The notes under the pieces are model-generated. The model saw only the letters and a program-made list of their open reading frames with translations. It did not search any database and was not told where the DNA came from. A stretch of 64,000 bases of DNA from Acidobacteria bacterium 13_2_20CM_57_17 (GTDB lineage: Bacteria; Acidobacteriota; Terriglobia; Acidiferrales; UBA7541), in contig MNDE01000179.1 of assembly GCA_001914785.1 (NCBI GenBank), forward strand, positions 1-64,000. The letters run 5' to 3'. Positions 43,799 through 52,349 of the stretch are shown piece after piece. Position 1 is the first letter of the stretch, and every line of letters starts with the position of its first letter. A program made the position numbers and the translations under genes.

Positions 43799-44354
43799 GG
43801 GAGGCCTCCTGGGGAGAAGCGTGCGTGAGCTCGCGCTGGAGACGCTGGCGGGCGCGGGCAAGGGCAGACATGACGGTGCCGATCGGAATGGCAGTGATGG
43901 CGGCAATCTCCTTGTAAGAACAGCCTTCGAGTTCGCGAAGGACTAAAACTTCGCGGAAACGCGGAGGGAGCGTTTCGAGGGCGCGCGTTAGGCGTTCGCG
44001 ATTATCTCCAGCGATGGCCAGAGCTTCGGGCGAGGTGCTGGGCTGAGGATGCAGTTCTTCGTCGAATTCGGTCATGAGTTCCACAGGGCGATTTTTCTCC
44101 AACCAGGTGTAACAAGTGTTGCGCACAATCTGCAAAAGCCAGGCGCGCGCATCGCCACCGTGGAATCCACGGAAAAAACGGTAGGCGCGGAGCATGGCCT
44201 CCTGAGCAACGTCTTCGCAGTCAGCGCGGCTTTTGAGGATCCACCGCGCGAGATTGAAGGCGGCATCGAGGTGCGGCAGAACGAGCTGTTCGAAGCGCGC
44301 CCGGTCCTGCGCATCCAACACGTCCGAGCCTTTCCCCTGGTCAGAGCCACTCAT
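43788..44354 (-). CDS. ECF sigma factor, operon with anti-sigma factor
   Basis: 188 residues, standard ECF length. Region 2: NLARWILKSRADCEDVAQEAMLRAYRFFRGFHGGDARAWLLQIVRN, region 4: LTRALETLPPRFREVLVLRELEGCSYKEIAAITAIPIGTVMSALARARQRLQREL. The motif NTCYTWLEKNRP follows region 2. ATG 44354 is chosen; its ribosome-binding site is weak. It is divergent from the metallophosphoesterase cluster and overlaps the anti-sigma gene. A promoter candidate lies at 44410-44438. The pair probably responds to an envelope signal through the anti-sigma periplasmic domain. Confidence 0.9.
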   Translation of the reverse strand: MSGSDQGKGSDVLDAQDRARFEQLVLPHLDAAFNLARWILKSRADCEDVAQEAMLRAYRFFRGFHGGDARAWLLQIVRNTCYTWLEKNRPVELMTEFDEELHPQPSTSPEALAIAGDNRERLTRALETLPPRFREVLVLRELEGCSYKEIAAITAIPIGTVMSALARARQRLQRELTHASPQEASREL

Positions 44355-44409
44355 GGATAGGAACCGCCTGGGTGAGCATTTTATTCCCAAACCTCCCTTC
44401 GATGTGACT

Positions 44410-44438
44410 AATAAAGCAAAAGATTCGTGAGCAGCCAA
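44410..44438 (-). promoter_or_regulatory. Promoter candidate for the ECF/anti-sigma operon
   Basis: On the minus strand TTGGCT (44438-44433), 17-nt spacer, TTTATT (44415-44410), four matches in each. The start would be near 44403, 49 nt before the ATG. No clear ECF-type (GGAAC) element is seen on either strand of the 257-nt divergent region. Confidence 0.35.
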
Positions 44439-44611
44439 GCCGGGAATAATTAGCGGGCCCCCGTGGTCTGCACAAACGAAACACGTCCCATATGCGGCGC
44501 GGGCTCCCTGGACTCTCTCACCCGCGCCGCCCTCCCAAGCAAATTGGCAGGAAAGGGCGACCGCGAATGGTAACGGATACGGGTGTCTTCAAATGCCCAG
44601 GAGGAAAAACG

Positions 44612-45580
44612 ATGGCGGGTACGGCGAAAGACGAAATCCAGTACGACCACAATCACGACGGGATCGACCGGCGCGGATTTCTGAAGTGCATGGCTTGGGC
44701 GGGCACAGGGGCTCTTTGTGTGATGAGCGGGGGCGTGCTGAAGTCGTACAGCCTCAGCCGGCTGCCGGAGATGAGTTCGAAGGAAACGATGGGCGAGTTG
44801 AGCTTTGTGCAGATCAGCGACAGCCACATGGGTTTCAATAAGCCGGCGAACCCAGACGTTGCAGGAACTCTGAAAGCCGCGGTGGTCAAGATCAACGCCC
44901 TATCAGCGGCGCCGGAATTCATGCTGCACACGGGGGACATCAGCCATCTCTCGAAGCCAGAGGAATTCGATACCGTTGACCAGATTCTGAAGAGTGCAAA
45001 GCCTCAGGATGTTTTCTATGTGCCCGGTGAGCATGACGTGCTGAACGACGATGGGAAGCAGTTCCTCGAACGCTATGGAAAAGGGAGCAAGGGCGGCGGT
45101 TGGTACAGTTTTGACAAGAAAGGCGCGCACTTTATTGGCCTCGTGAATGTGATGAATCTGAAGGCCGGAGGACTTGGCACGCTGGGCCACGAACAGCTCG
45201 AATGGCTGGAAGACGACGTAAAGCACTTGAAACACAGCACGCCTGTTGTGGTATTCGCGCACATTCCGCTGTGGTCGGTGTATCCGGAGTGGGGATGGGG
45301 TACGGAAGACAGCGCGCAGGCGCTGGCCTACCTGAAGAAGTTCGGCTCGGTGACGGTGCTCAACGGGCACATTCATCAGACGATGCAAAAGGTCGAAGGC
45401 AACGTCACGTTCCATACGGCGGCGTCGACGGCGTTTCCGCAACCGCAACCGGGCAAGGCGGATTCGCCAGGACCTATGAAAGTACCGGCGGAGCAACTCA
45501 AGAGCGTACTTGGAATCACGGATGTGAATTACGTTCAGGGGCAGCACGCGCTGGCGGTCGTCGATTCGACGCTTGCGTGA
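44612..45580 (+). CDS. Tat-exported calcineurin-like metallophosphoesterase
   Basis: 322 residues. Tat leader DRRGFLKCMAWAGTGALCVMSGG, then the phosphoesterase: FVQISDSHMGFN (first Asp and His), HTGDISHLS (second Asp), VPGEHDVL (the usual GNHD, here GEHD), VVFAHIPLW and VLNGHIHQ (two His). Asn in GNHD is normally a metal ligand; the Glu here is either a family trait or an altered metal site. It likely hydrolyses phospho-esters outside the inner membrane. AGGAGG lies seven bases before the ATG at 44612. Gene order downstream (cupredoxin, DUF2231, broken gene, DUF420) and the divergent sigma pair suggest one co-regulated envelope module. Confidence 0.87.
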   Translation: MAGTAKDEIQYDHNHDGIDRRGFLKCMAWAGTGALCVMSGGVLKSYSLSRLPEMSSKETMGELSFVQISDSHMGFNKPANPDVAGTLKAAVVKINALSAAPEFMLHTGDISHLSKPEEFDTVDQILKSAKPQDVFYVPGEHDVLNDDGKQFLERYGKGSKGGGWYSFDKKGAHFIGLVNVMNLKAGGLGTLGHEQLEWLEDDVKHLKHSTPVVVFAHIPLWSVYPEWGWGTEDSAQALAYLKKFGSVTVLNGHIHQTMQKVEGNVTFHTAASTAFPQPQPGKADSPGPMKVPAEQLKSVLGITDVNYVQGQHALAVVDSTLA

Positions 45581-45641
45581 ACGGAATGACCCAAAACTAA
45601 GAAACCAGTCAGACAACAAATCAATGGAAAGGAAGAGAAAC

Positions 45642-45998
45642 ATGAGGAGAAGTGTGTCTATTGCAGTTCTAACTATGACGCTGGTGGTCGGGCTGGGAGC
45701 GATCGGCATCGGCCAGAGGAGCGTTCTAGCAAGCGCTCAACAGAAAGCGGAAACGACAGAAGTGAAGATCGATAACTTCAGCTTTGGTCCGGGGACGCTG
45801 ACCGTTCCCGCGGGTACGACCGTAACGTGGACCAATCGCGATGACATTCCGCATACCGTGGTCAGCACAGACGGGGTCTTCAAATCCAAGGTGCTCGACA
45901 CGGACGAGAAGTTTTCCTTCACCTTCAGCAAAACGGGAACGTATCCGTACTTTTGCTCGATTCATCCGAAGATGACCGGCAAAGTCATCGTGCAGTGA
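45642..45998 (+). CDS. Cupredoxin-domain (plastocyanin-like) secreted protein
   Basis: 118 residues. Signal peptide (RRSVSIAVLTMTLVVGLGAIGIG) then a blue-copper fold: VKIDNFSFGPGTLTVPAGTTVTWTN, the first ligand His in DDIPHTVVS, and the Cys-His-Met set in YPYFCSIHPKMTGKVIV. All four ligands of a type 1 copper site are present. It should carry electrons or copper in the periplasm. ATG 45642 has GGAAGAG just before it and is preferred over ATG 45624. The preceding gene ends 61 nt upstream and the next begins 13 nt after the stop. Confidence 0.9.
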   Translation: MRRSVSIAVLTMTLVVGLGAIGIGQRSVLASAQQKAETTEVKIDNFSFGPGTLTVPAGTTVTWTNRDDIPHTVVSTDGVFKSKVLDTDEKFSFTFSKTGTYPYFCSIHPKMTGKVIVQ

Positions 45999-46011
45999 AC
46001 TGGGAGAAACC

Positions 46012-46461
46012 TTGCACCCTTTCGACATCAAAGCGGCGCTGCTCGCGAAACACGCGCAACACGTGGTCTTGATTCATTTTCCGATCGCCTTGTTCATCGT
46101 GGGCGTGGCGTTTGATTTTGCGGCGCAGTGGACGAAGCGCCAAATTCTGGCCGCGGCAGCCTATTGCAATTTGCTGGCTGCGGCAGTCGTCACGGTGCCG
46201 GTCTTGATCACAGGAATTCTCGCGTGGCAGTGGCAACTCGAAGGGCAACGGCTCAAAGGCATTCTCTTGATGCATTTGATCCTTGGGTGCGCTTCCGGCC
46301 TGCTGATCTGGATGGTGTTTTTTGTCCACCTGAGAGCGCGGGGGAGCCATGGAAGAGTTCTGCCTGGTTACCGCTTGCCCATCGAGGCGATCACGGTTGC
46401 GCTTGTGACACTGACGGGCCACCTCGGAGGGTTCCTGAGCGGCGTGAATGGACCAGGCTAA
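46012..46461 (+). CDS. DUF2231 family membrane protein
   Basis: 149 residues with about four hydrophobic helices: HPFDIKAALLAKHAQHVVLIHFPIALFIVGVAFDFAA at the start, AAAYCNLLAAAVVTVPVLITGILAW, LMHLILGCASGLLIWMVFFVHL, and LPIEAITVALVTLTGHLGGFL. HFPIAL and TGHLGG with conserved His are typical DUF2231 (predicted haem- or metal-associated membrane proteins). It starts with TTG at 46012 with GGGAG five bases upstream. Only 13 nt separate it from the cupredoxin gene, so they are co-transcribed. Confidence 0.85.
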   Translation: MHPFDIKAALLAKHAQHVVLIHFPIALFIVGVAFDFAAQWTKRQILAAAAYCNLLAAAVVTVPVLITGILAWQWQLEGQRLKGILLMHLILGCASGLLIWMVFFVHLRARGSHGRVLPGYRLPIEAITVALVTLTGHLGGFLSGVNGPG

Positions 46462-46492
46462 GTCGCCGGAAATACTATAGAAGCGGAGTAGA

Positions 46493-46953
46493 ATGGCAAT
46501 GAAACTGTTGTGCGGATTGATGGCCCTGGCCTGCGTGCCAGCGGGTCTAGCAGAAAATCGCGCGACACTTCCCAAAGAAAGGTTGCCGAGTTCGTGGCCG
46601 AGAAGTTAGATGTTACAACGCTTCCCGCCTCCATTCGGCCGAAACCGGAGAAGAGAAAGAAGACGTTCGGCGATTATGGCTACATGACCCAATTCGTCGA
46701 CGAGAGCCAAATACACGCCGAAGCGACGCCGGGCGGGACGCAAATTAATATCAGGATACTGGAAGAAGAGACGTCCGAAATTTACGTTTGCGTTGAAGGT
46801 GAGGGCCGAATGGAGAGCGGCCGTGTCCAGCGAGTGTTTCTGCTGAAACTGAAAAACGCGAACGGACTCTTGAAGGGTAGAGAGTCCTGGAAGGAATTCG
46901 ACGGCTGTCCGGTGATTGGCGGGGCCGACGGTGATTCTCCATCAGAGTACTAA
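46493..46953 (+). pseudogene. Frameshifted gene for a small secreted protein
   Basis: ATG 46493 (GGAG four bases upstream) opens a signal peptide, MAMKLLCGLMALACVPAGLA, continuing ENRATLPKER, and then meets TAG after 38 codons. A different frame (shift of 2) continues from there: KVAEFVAEKLDVTTLP, KRKKTFGDYGYMTQF, INIRILEEETSEIYVCV, VFLLKLKNANGLLKGRE, ending 46953. Neither frame alone has both a leader and a body, so a single indel near 46590 seems to have split it, or the assembly has an error there. I do not recognise the body. It lies inside the cupredoxin/DUF2231/DUF420 cluster. Confidence 0.6.
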
Positions 46954-47029
46954 GACTCGTCCTGAGGATCACAATTCCCACTCGAGCTGTCTTAAGCATC
47001 GACGGAACGACTAGCCCGGAGTAGCTCCC

Positions 47030-47485
47030 TTGAGCAAGAGTTTCCTAGGAACGGCGGCTCCCACTTATGCCGAACTGACTCTGGTCCTTGAAATTGCCAT
47101 GGGCGTGGGACTGCTCATTGGAGCTCAACTCGCGCGCCTGCGACGCTATCGGTGGCACGCATGGTGCCAGTCATTGATCGTGCTTCTCAATCTTGTCTTG
47201 ATCGCTCTGACGATGATTCCTGCGTTTCATCGCCAGGTACTCCCCAAACTCCCAAGCCGGATCGGAAAGCGCTACTACGCGCTCGCCGCAACGCATGCGG
47301 CGTTGGGCGGCGTTGCCGAGTTCGGAGGAATGTATATCTTGCTGGCAGCGGGAACGGAGATCCTTCCGAAGAAGGTCCGGATCAAACGCTACAAATTCTG
47401 GATGCGAAGTGTTCTTGTGGTTTGGTGGATGGTTCTTTTCCTCGGAATTGCAACCTACGCTCGCTGGTATATGATTTGGCGGTGA
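47030..47485 (+). CDS. DUF420-like membrane protein
   Basis: 151 residues with four hydrophobic segments: ELTLVLEIAMGVGLLIGAQLA, CQSLIVLLNLVLIALTMIPAF, HAALGGVAEFGGMYILLAAG, and FWMRSVLVVWWMVLFLGIATYARWYM. The layout and the conserved His in FHRQV and ATHAALG fit DUF420, a family associated with respiratory cytochrome oxidase (CtaM-like) or haem proteins. It starts with TTG at 47030, with GGAG eight bases upstream. It is the last gene of the cluster. Confidence 0.75.
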   Translation: MSKSFLGTAAPTYAELTLVLEIAMGVGLLIGAQLARLRRYRWHAWCQSLIVLLNLVLIALTMIPAFHRQVLPKLPSRIGKRYYALAATHAALGGVAEFGGMYILLAAGTEILPKKVRIKRYKFWMRSVLVVWWMVLFLGIATYARWYMIWR

Positions 47486-47669
47486 AAGATCAATTCCCAG
47501 GATAGGCCTCAAATCGCTGCTGGAAAGCTCCGAGGCTGGATTAGTACTATTAGCGGTTTTGGCTAAAACCCGCTTGCATCATATCCTTCTATCTTACTGA
47601 TAGTTGGATGTTTATCTCCGGCGTTGAGTTTGGTTTTTGGCTCTAAGTAGCCTTGATGTACTACTACTC
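47486..47669 (+). other. Intergenic region before the candidate RNA
   Basis: No gene seen. GCGGTTTT/AAAACCCGC forms a short stem near 47551-47571, and ATCC-TT-CTATC-TTACT-GATAG-TT-GGAT folds back at 47582-47606. A TTGAGT element (47624) has no convincing -10 partner, so the start point of the RNA that follows is not fixed. Confidence 0.45.
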
Positions 47670-47877
47670 AGGTACCCCATCGAGTGGCTCCAGTGACCCA
47701 TTGAGGCTCCCGCTCCAGGTGCGTAGTCTCCTAAGAACGGGTTGGGGGCCGCGCGGGGACAGCGACTTCGCAAGGAGTCGTGTGCGAGCTACCCAACCCG
47801 CCAAGTTTCGGTTTCCTGCTTCCCTCAAGCCACGGCATGTGATTTGGAGGGCCTGCAACCAGGCCCTCCTTTCTTTT
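47670..47877 (+). ncRNA. Candidate structured small RNA, 6S-like architecture (ssrS candidate)
   Basis: No gene frame fits, yet a strong terminator closes a region 360 nt past the last stop codon. Nested pairings give a long rod: GTGGC (47684) with GCCAC (47829), TTGAGG (47701) with CCTCAA (47823), then an open bubble of about 31/22 nt, then CGGGTTGGG (47738) with CCCAACCCG (47792), and a terminal CGACT/AGTCG hairpin (47763/47776). A rod with a large central bubble near 190 nt is the shape of 6S RNA, which sequesters RNA polymerase. Sequence motifs of 6S were not recognised, so the identity is inferred from shape. The 5' end is uncertain. Confidence 0.5.
47846..47877 (+). terminator. Strong intrinsic terminator of the candidate RNA
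   Basis: GGAGGGCCTG (47846-47855), loop CAAC, CAGGCCCTCC (47860-47869), then TTTCTTTT. The perfect 10-bp GC stem and T-run make it the clearest rho-independent terminator in the window. Confidence 0.88.
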
Positions 47878-47947
47878 AAGTTCGCCGGTATGGAACTTGC
47901 ATTCTAGAGGCGCCGTGGATACGCATATTTCCGTGAGCCTTCGTGGA

Positions 47948-48871
47948 ATGAATTACTTGAGAGGACTTGTGTTGCTGCGATCTGAAGGATTCGCGCGACA
48001 GGTGAAATCCATAGACAGCATTGCTGCGAAACTGATCTTTGTGGTGATGCTGGGCTTGATCCCGATGTCTACGAAGGTCGTGCAAGCCGGGGAACCCCCC
48101 ATCCCAAAATTGAAAACGGAAACTGAGGCAGCGTTTGAGCGCTACGTAAAACTGACGGAAGCACGAAATGAAGGTGAATTGAAGCGCGGCACTGGCCTGC
48201 TGTGGGTGGATGGACTCCCACCGGATCAACGGACAGCGGCCTACGCGGCGCTCAAACGTGGCGAAGTAGAGATGCAGAAACTGGAAATCCTCGATAACGG
48301 TAAGCCCATCGCTTGTCCGGGCGGCATGATTCATCACTGGAGCGGCGTGGTTTTCATTCCGGGAGCGAAACTCGAGGATGTCCTGGGCGTGCTCGAAAAT
48401 TACGACAAGCACTCCGTTTATTACGCGCCGGACGTCGAGCGATCGAAAATCGAATCGCGAAACGGCGATCATTTCAAGGTCTTTCTGCGGTTTCGGTGGC
48501 ACAAAGTGATCACCGCGGTGTTGAACGCTGAGCATGAAGTGCAGTACTTCCACGATGGGCCGAGCAAGGCACACAGCCGCAGTTCAGCGGTGCGCATTGC
48601 AGAAGTCGAAAACGCAGGGAAGAGCGATGAACGGGAAAAACCGCCTGGAGATGATGGCGGGTTCCTGTGGCGGATGGAAACGTGGTGGCGGATGGAAGAG
48701 CGCGACGGCGGAGTCTACGTGCAAAGCGAGGCGGCTTCGCTGACAAGAGACATTCCCACAGGGGTTGGCTGGATGATCAATCCCTTTGTGACGGGCATCC
48801 CGAAGGAAGCGCTGACGTTCACGCTGGAAGCTACGCGAAAAACAGTTGAAGCCCAGCGCTCCAGGCGCTGA
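47948..48871 (+). CDS. Hypothetical protein with START/SRPBCC-like pattern
   Basis: 307 residues from ATG 47948. A hydrophobic stretch (AAKLIFVVMLGLIPMSTKVV) near the start may be a signal sequence; the mature part has GLLWVDGLPPDQRTAAYAALK, MIHHWSGVVFIPGAKLEDVLG, YYAPDVERSKIESRNGDHFKV, a long strand set and a closing ALTFTLEATRKTVEA helix. The beta-rich middle with a C-terminal helix fits the START/SRPBCC helix-grip fold, a lipid- or small-ligand-binding pocket, though no family is firm. GTG 48002 would give a shorter leader; TTG 47897 a longer one. No strong ribosome-binding site decides it. It converges with the first glycosyltransferase. Confidence 0.65.
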   Translation: MNYLRGLVLLRSEGFARQVKSIDSIAAKLIFVVMLGLIPMSTKVVQAGEPPIPKLKTETEAAFERYVKLTEARNEGELKRGTGLLWVDGLPPDQRTAAYAALKRGEVEMQKLEILDNGKPIACPGGMIHHWSGVVFIPGAKLEDVLGVLENYDKHSVYYAPDVERSKIESRNGDHFKVFLRFRWHKVITAVLNAEHEVQYFHDGPSKAHSRSSAVRIAEVENAGKSDEREKPPGDDGGFLWRMETWWRMEERDGGVYVQSEAASLTRDIPTGVGWMINPFVTGIPKEALTFTLEATRKTVEAQRSRR

Positions 48872-48885
48872 TCTCAGGTTGTGTA

Positions 48886-50106
48886 CTATGGCTTCCGCGC
48901 GGAAGGCACGGCTTTTTTGCTGGCAGCATCTTTCAACAGGTCCCAGACGCCAGCGGCATTCGCGTCCCAGGTCCATTGGATGGCAGCCTTCGCGGCCGCT
49001 GAACCGACATTGTCTCGCAAGACTTCATCCGCATAAAGCCGGCCGAGCAACTTCGCGAGAGCCTGGAAATCCTCTGACCGCCTGAGAATGAAGCCGTCCA
49101 TTCCGTCGTGAATCAGTTCGGCAACGCCGGCATCCATGGAGGTAATGACAGGCAGGCCACAAGCCATGGCTTCCGCAACAGGCAAAGCGAAGGAATCTTC
49201 CCGGCTTGGACTGACGTAGAGATCAGCGGCCGAATAGAAATCCAGAACATCTTCGCGAGATGGCTCAAAACGGCAGCGCTCCGATATGCCCAGAGCGTTT
49301 GCCGTCTCAAGGAAAAAATCAGGGGAATCATCCCCAGCCGCAATCACGAGAATGGGGAGTTCTCGAAGGGCGCCGACGGCACGAAGAACGGTTTCAAGTC
49401 CTTTGACGCGCCAATCGTTTCCAATCAGGAGCAGCACAAGATCAGCTTTCTGAATTTTCCGCCTCAGGCGGGCTTCGTGACGTAGTGCGAGGCGTGCAGA
49501 AGGCGAAAACCGCGCCGTATCAACACCGTTGGGTATGACGCGCACATCTCGACGATGAAAGTAATCGTTTAGGAGAGTGGCTGTGCGTTGCGAAACGGCC
49601 GCGAGAGAAACTGCGGGGTCCGCATAGATGCGGCGTTCCAATCGCGCAAGAAGAGTGTAATAAGCGCGACGATGAAGCCTTCGAAGAAAACCGGGCTTTG
49701 CCAAATCGTGGACTTCTTCGTTGGCAAGTTCCTGGAGGCGACGAAAGAGCGCGTGGACAATAATGACATCGGCATCCAAACAGTTAATTCCGGGCGAAAC
49801 AACAACGTCGAAACGGAGTCCGTGGACCCAGCGGCCCCATGCGCGACAGATGGAATTCAGGATTAACCAGGCGGGAAATTGCAGGAGATGAGGACCGGGA
49901 ATGGAGGGAACTTTATGCCAGATGATCGCGCCGGATTCCTGCGCGCGTGGGACACGGGGTTGAACTACGGCAAGGCCATCAACGCGCTGGGCGTAGAGAT
50001 GAATCTCGGAATGCTCGTCGCTTGCGAGGCGCCCCAGCAATTCGGCAAGGGCGCGCTCCGTCCCATGACGGCGGTCAACGAAGGGTGAAACCACTGCTAG
50101 GCGCAA
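48886..50106 (-). CDS. GT4-type glycosyltransferase
   Basis: 406 residues. GT-B fold: RLAVVSPFVDRRHGTERALAELLGRL at the N-terminus, VIPNGVDTARFSP (linker), LVLLLIGNDWRVKGLETVLRAVGAL, then SREDSFALPVAEAMACGLPVITSMDAGVAEL, the EX7E-type nucleotide-sugar motif of family GT4. It should transfer a sugar in exopolysaccharide synthesis at the cytoplasmic membrane face. It starts with TTG at 50106, one nt after the ligase stop, so translation is probably coupled; no ribosome-binding site is visible. It is the last gene of the minus-strand polysaccharide operon seen here. Confidence 0.88.
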   Translation of the reverse strand: MRLAVVSPFVDRRHGTERALAELLGRLASDEHSEIHLYAQRVDGLAVVQPRVPRAQESGAIIWHKVPSIPGPHLLQFPAWLILNSICRAWGRWVHGLRFDVVVSPGINCLDADVIIVHALFRRLQELANEEVHDLAKPGFLRRLHRRAYYTLLARLERRIYADPAVSLAAVSQRTATLLNDYFHRRDVRVIPNGVDTARFSPSARLALRHEARLRRKIQKADLVLLLIGNDWRVKGLETVLRAVGALRELPILVIAAGDDSPDFFLETANALGISERCRFEPSREDVLDFYSAADLYVSPSREDSFALPVAEAMACGLPVITSMDAGVAELIHDGMDGFILRRSEDFQALAKLLGRLYADEVLRDNVGSAAAKAAIQWTWDANAAGVWDLLKDAASKKAVPSARKP

Positions 50107-50107
50107 G

Positions 50108-51691
50108 TCAGCGCATCCAGGGAATGAACCGTGGAAGTTGAGGGGCGGGGGTGTACTGCGCAGAAGCAGCCAGACTGGGCAATCGGAAGAGAATGCCTAG
50201 GAGAAGCCAAAGATAAGCGTTCAAGACGAAATCCTGGTAGGGCTGCATCCCGGTAAACGTCATGGGGAAAAGGAGAAGTCCCGCGTACCAGAAAATAACA
50301 AACGCGACTGGAAACCAAAATGAACCTCTCAGCTTTTTTACGACTCGCCACGCCGCAAACAGGATCGCGAAACTCATGACAAACCAGAGTATGAGACCTC
50401 CCGCGCCCATCTCAAGAACAATTGTGCCGAAGCCACTTTCCACGCCCGCCGCTGGAGGTTTTACATGGAAGAAACGCGCGACATACTGCGTACCAAGGGA
50501 TTGCGTGCCAATACCATATCCATAAGGCCAGCGCTCGAAACCGAACGCCCCGAGGAAATTGGTCAACGGATAATCCCAAGTCCGGTTTTGAAGCTGGCTG
50601 TTGCTGCTGCCGGGCGAAAGAGTCTCGGTATAAAACGCAACGCGTGAGAGGAGCGCCTCGGGAAAAGCAAAAAACAGCAATCCAATACCCATGGAAATAC
50701 CGAGGGCGGCGCGCTGCAAGATACGGAAAACGCGCATCACCTCACGCTGGCGCCAGGGGGCCCCCCAAACGAAGGCCACGGCGAAAACCAACACGCTTCC
50801 GGCGCCCCACAGCAGAACGCCTCGCGCAGCGCCCAAAACGATCGCGCTGGAAACGAGCGCCAGCGCGAAGAAAGCTAGGTGCCTTCCCTTCTTGTGACGC
50901 AGCAGAAGATAACCTATGAAACCAACGACCATGAGCAGGGAAACGAGCATGAAGTCGCCGAAGCGCCCGGTACTGACGAACACGGAGGTCGGGCGATAGG
51001 ACCTCAGACCGGAGATCGGCGAAACACGATAATTCGTGCTCAGTTCGCGAATTTCCTCGGCAGGCCGCGCGGGATTCAAAAACGTGTGTCCCAGGATGGA
51101 TTGCGCAATCCCTAGGGAGGCGATGATCATGACGAGGATAATGTTCACGAAGAAAAAACGGCGCAACTGTTCTTCGGAATTGAGCAGGGCGTATCCCACA
51201 AAGAGCAGCGGAACATAGTAGAAAAAGAGTTTAAAGCCCAGAATACCGAATACCAAACTGGGAGAGGCAAGATTAAACATCTGCAGCACTCCAAACCAAA
51301 CAAAAAGAAGAAGCGGCACCAGGAAAGGAGGCCGGAAGACAGCGGCTTCTTTCCGGCGGTAGGCGGCGAAAAAGGAAAGATAGACGACAGCGACGAGAAC
51401 GTCCTTGGCGAAATAGATCGCCATATTGTTCCCGAGGTATTTCCTAGCAAAATCCTCGAACAAGAGCCATGCCAGGAAGAAATAGACACCGTTGCGCCAG
51501 CTATTGAGCATGGCCACGACGAAAGCGGAACCGATGAATAGCAGGGCGACGTAGGCAAGGCCGTTCATATCGCCGGTGACGACATAACCTGCGGCCTTAT
51601 AGGCGGTGGCAATAAACAACCCTATGAAGCCGAGAAGGGGAAGCGGTCTCCGGAGTTGATCCCCAGCCATCGCTCGCTGAGCAAGATTCAT
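50108..51691 (-). CDS. O-antigen ligase/polymerase-family membrane protein
   Basis: 527 residues with at least eleven hydrophobic helices. It has the Wzy/WaaL plan: several helices, then a large hydrophilic loop near the middle (RLGDFM, ILGHTFLNPARPAEEIREL, YRVSPISGLRSYRPT), and a closing set of helices with GYGIGTQSLGTQYVARF and VESGFGTIVLEMGAGGLILW. Such enzymes join or polymerise oligosaccharide units on the periplasmic side. Starts at 51691 (ATG) or 51670; the ribosome-binding site is weak at both. A 1-nt gap to the downstream glycosyltransferase indicates an operon. The family is sure; polymerase versus ligase is not. Confidence 0.82.
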   Translation of the reverse strand: MNLAQRAMAGDQLRRPLPLLGFIGLFIATAYKAAGYVVTGDMNGLAYVALLFIGSAFVVAMLNSWRNGVYFFLAWLLFEDFARKYLGNNMAIYFAKDVLVAVVYLSFFAAYRRKEAAVFRPPFLVPLLLFVWFGVLQMFNLASPSLVFGILGFKLFFYYVPLLFVGYALLNSEEQLRRFFFVNIILVMIIASLGIAQSILGHTFLNPARPAEEIRELSTNYRVSPISGLRSYRPTSVFVSTGRFGDFMLVSLLMVVGFIGYLLLRHKKGRHLAFFALALVSSAIVLGAARGVLLWGAGSVLVFAVAFVWGAPWRQREVMRVFRILQRAALGISMGIGLLFFAFPEALLSRVAFYTETLSPGSSNSQLQNRTWDYPLTNFLGAFGFERWPYGYGIGTQSLGTQYVARFFHVKPPAAGVESGFGTIVLEMGAGGLILWFVMSFAILFAAWRVVKKLRGSFWFPVAFVIFWYAGLLLFPMTFTGMQPYQDFVLNAYLWLLLGILFRLPSLAASAQYTPAPQLPRFIPWMR

Positions 51692-51801
51692 AGTATCGCC
51701 GCCGGGAGTAGCCCAGATGTGTGGCAAATACAGCACTTAGACAGGGGCGCTGTCGGATCTGTTGCAATGGCAGGGCTTAGGGGCGAATTCTCGGAGGTGT
51801 G

Positions 51802-52124
51802 GCAGGGAAAGGACTTAACGGAGAAGAAGTAAGGAAGTAAGGACGTAACGAGGCAAGGAAAAGACTTAGAGCGAGAATGCCCCTCCCCCCTCACCTTTTT
51901 GAAAAGATTTGATTCTAAAAGGTTTAGAGGGTGGGGGTCGGCAAAAGATATGACTTCACGGGACTTAGGGTTTATGGGACAGAAAATAGAAGCTAGGCAG
52001 GAGAAAGGGAAATGAGTTCGGCGAGGATGGAGCTTGGCAAACACGACGAAATATAGCATGGAAATTAGTTTTGGCTAAGCGTTTTGCAGTGAATGGCCGA
52101 AATTGAGGATTGAACTGTCATTTC
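51802..52124 (+). repeat. Dispersed imperfect repeat, copy 2 (about 323 nt)
   Basis: It pairs with 6403-6715: GGCAGGGAAAGGACTT, AGTAAGGACGTAACGAGG at 51835, ATAGCATGGAA at 52053, and a 24-nt block (52070-52093) identical to 6662-6685. The order and orientation agree; the middle differs and here contains two G-rich runs (GAGGGTGGGGGTCGG at 51927). Confidence 0.6.
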
Positions 52125-52349
52125 AGAGGGTTGAAGTGCACCAACGCCTTCAACTAATCAGGCCCCGTCTTGCAGTCAACTCAGCGTCGCCTTCCTCAAC
52201 GTTGTAGCTCGTGGGGTGTCCCGCCACATGGGTCATCCATTTTAGCGCCCTTCCAGAGCCAGCATGGGTGAGCGAACGGCCTTCCTACTAAGGCTCTTGC
52301 ATAGTAATTATAGAGTACTCATGTAATACTCATAGGCGAATTTAAACAG

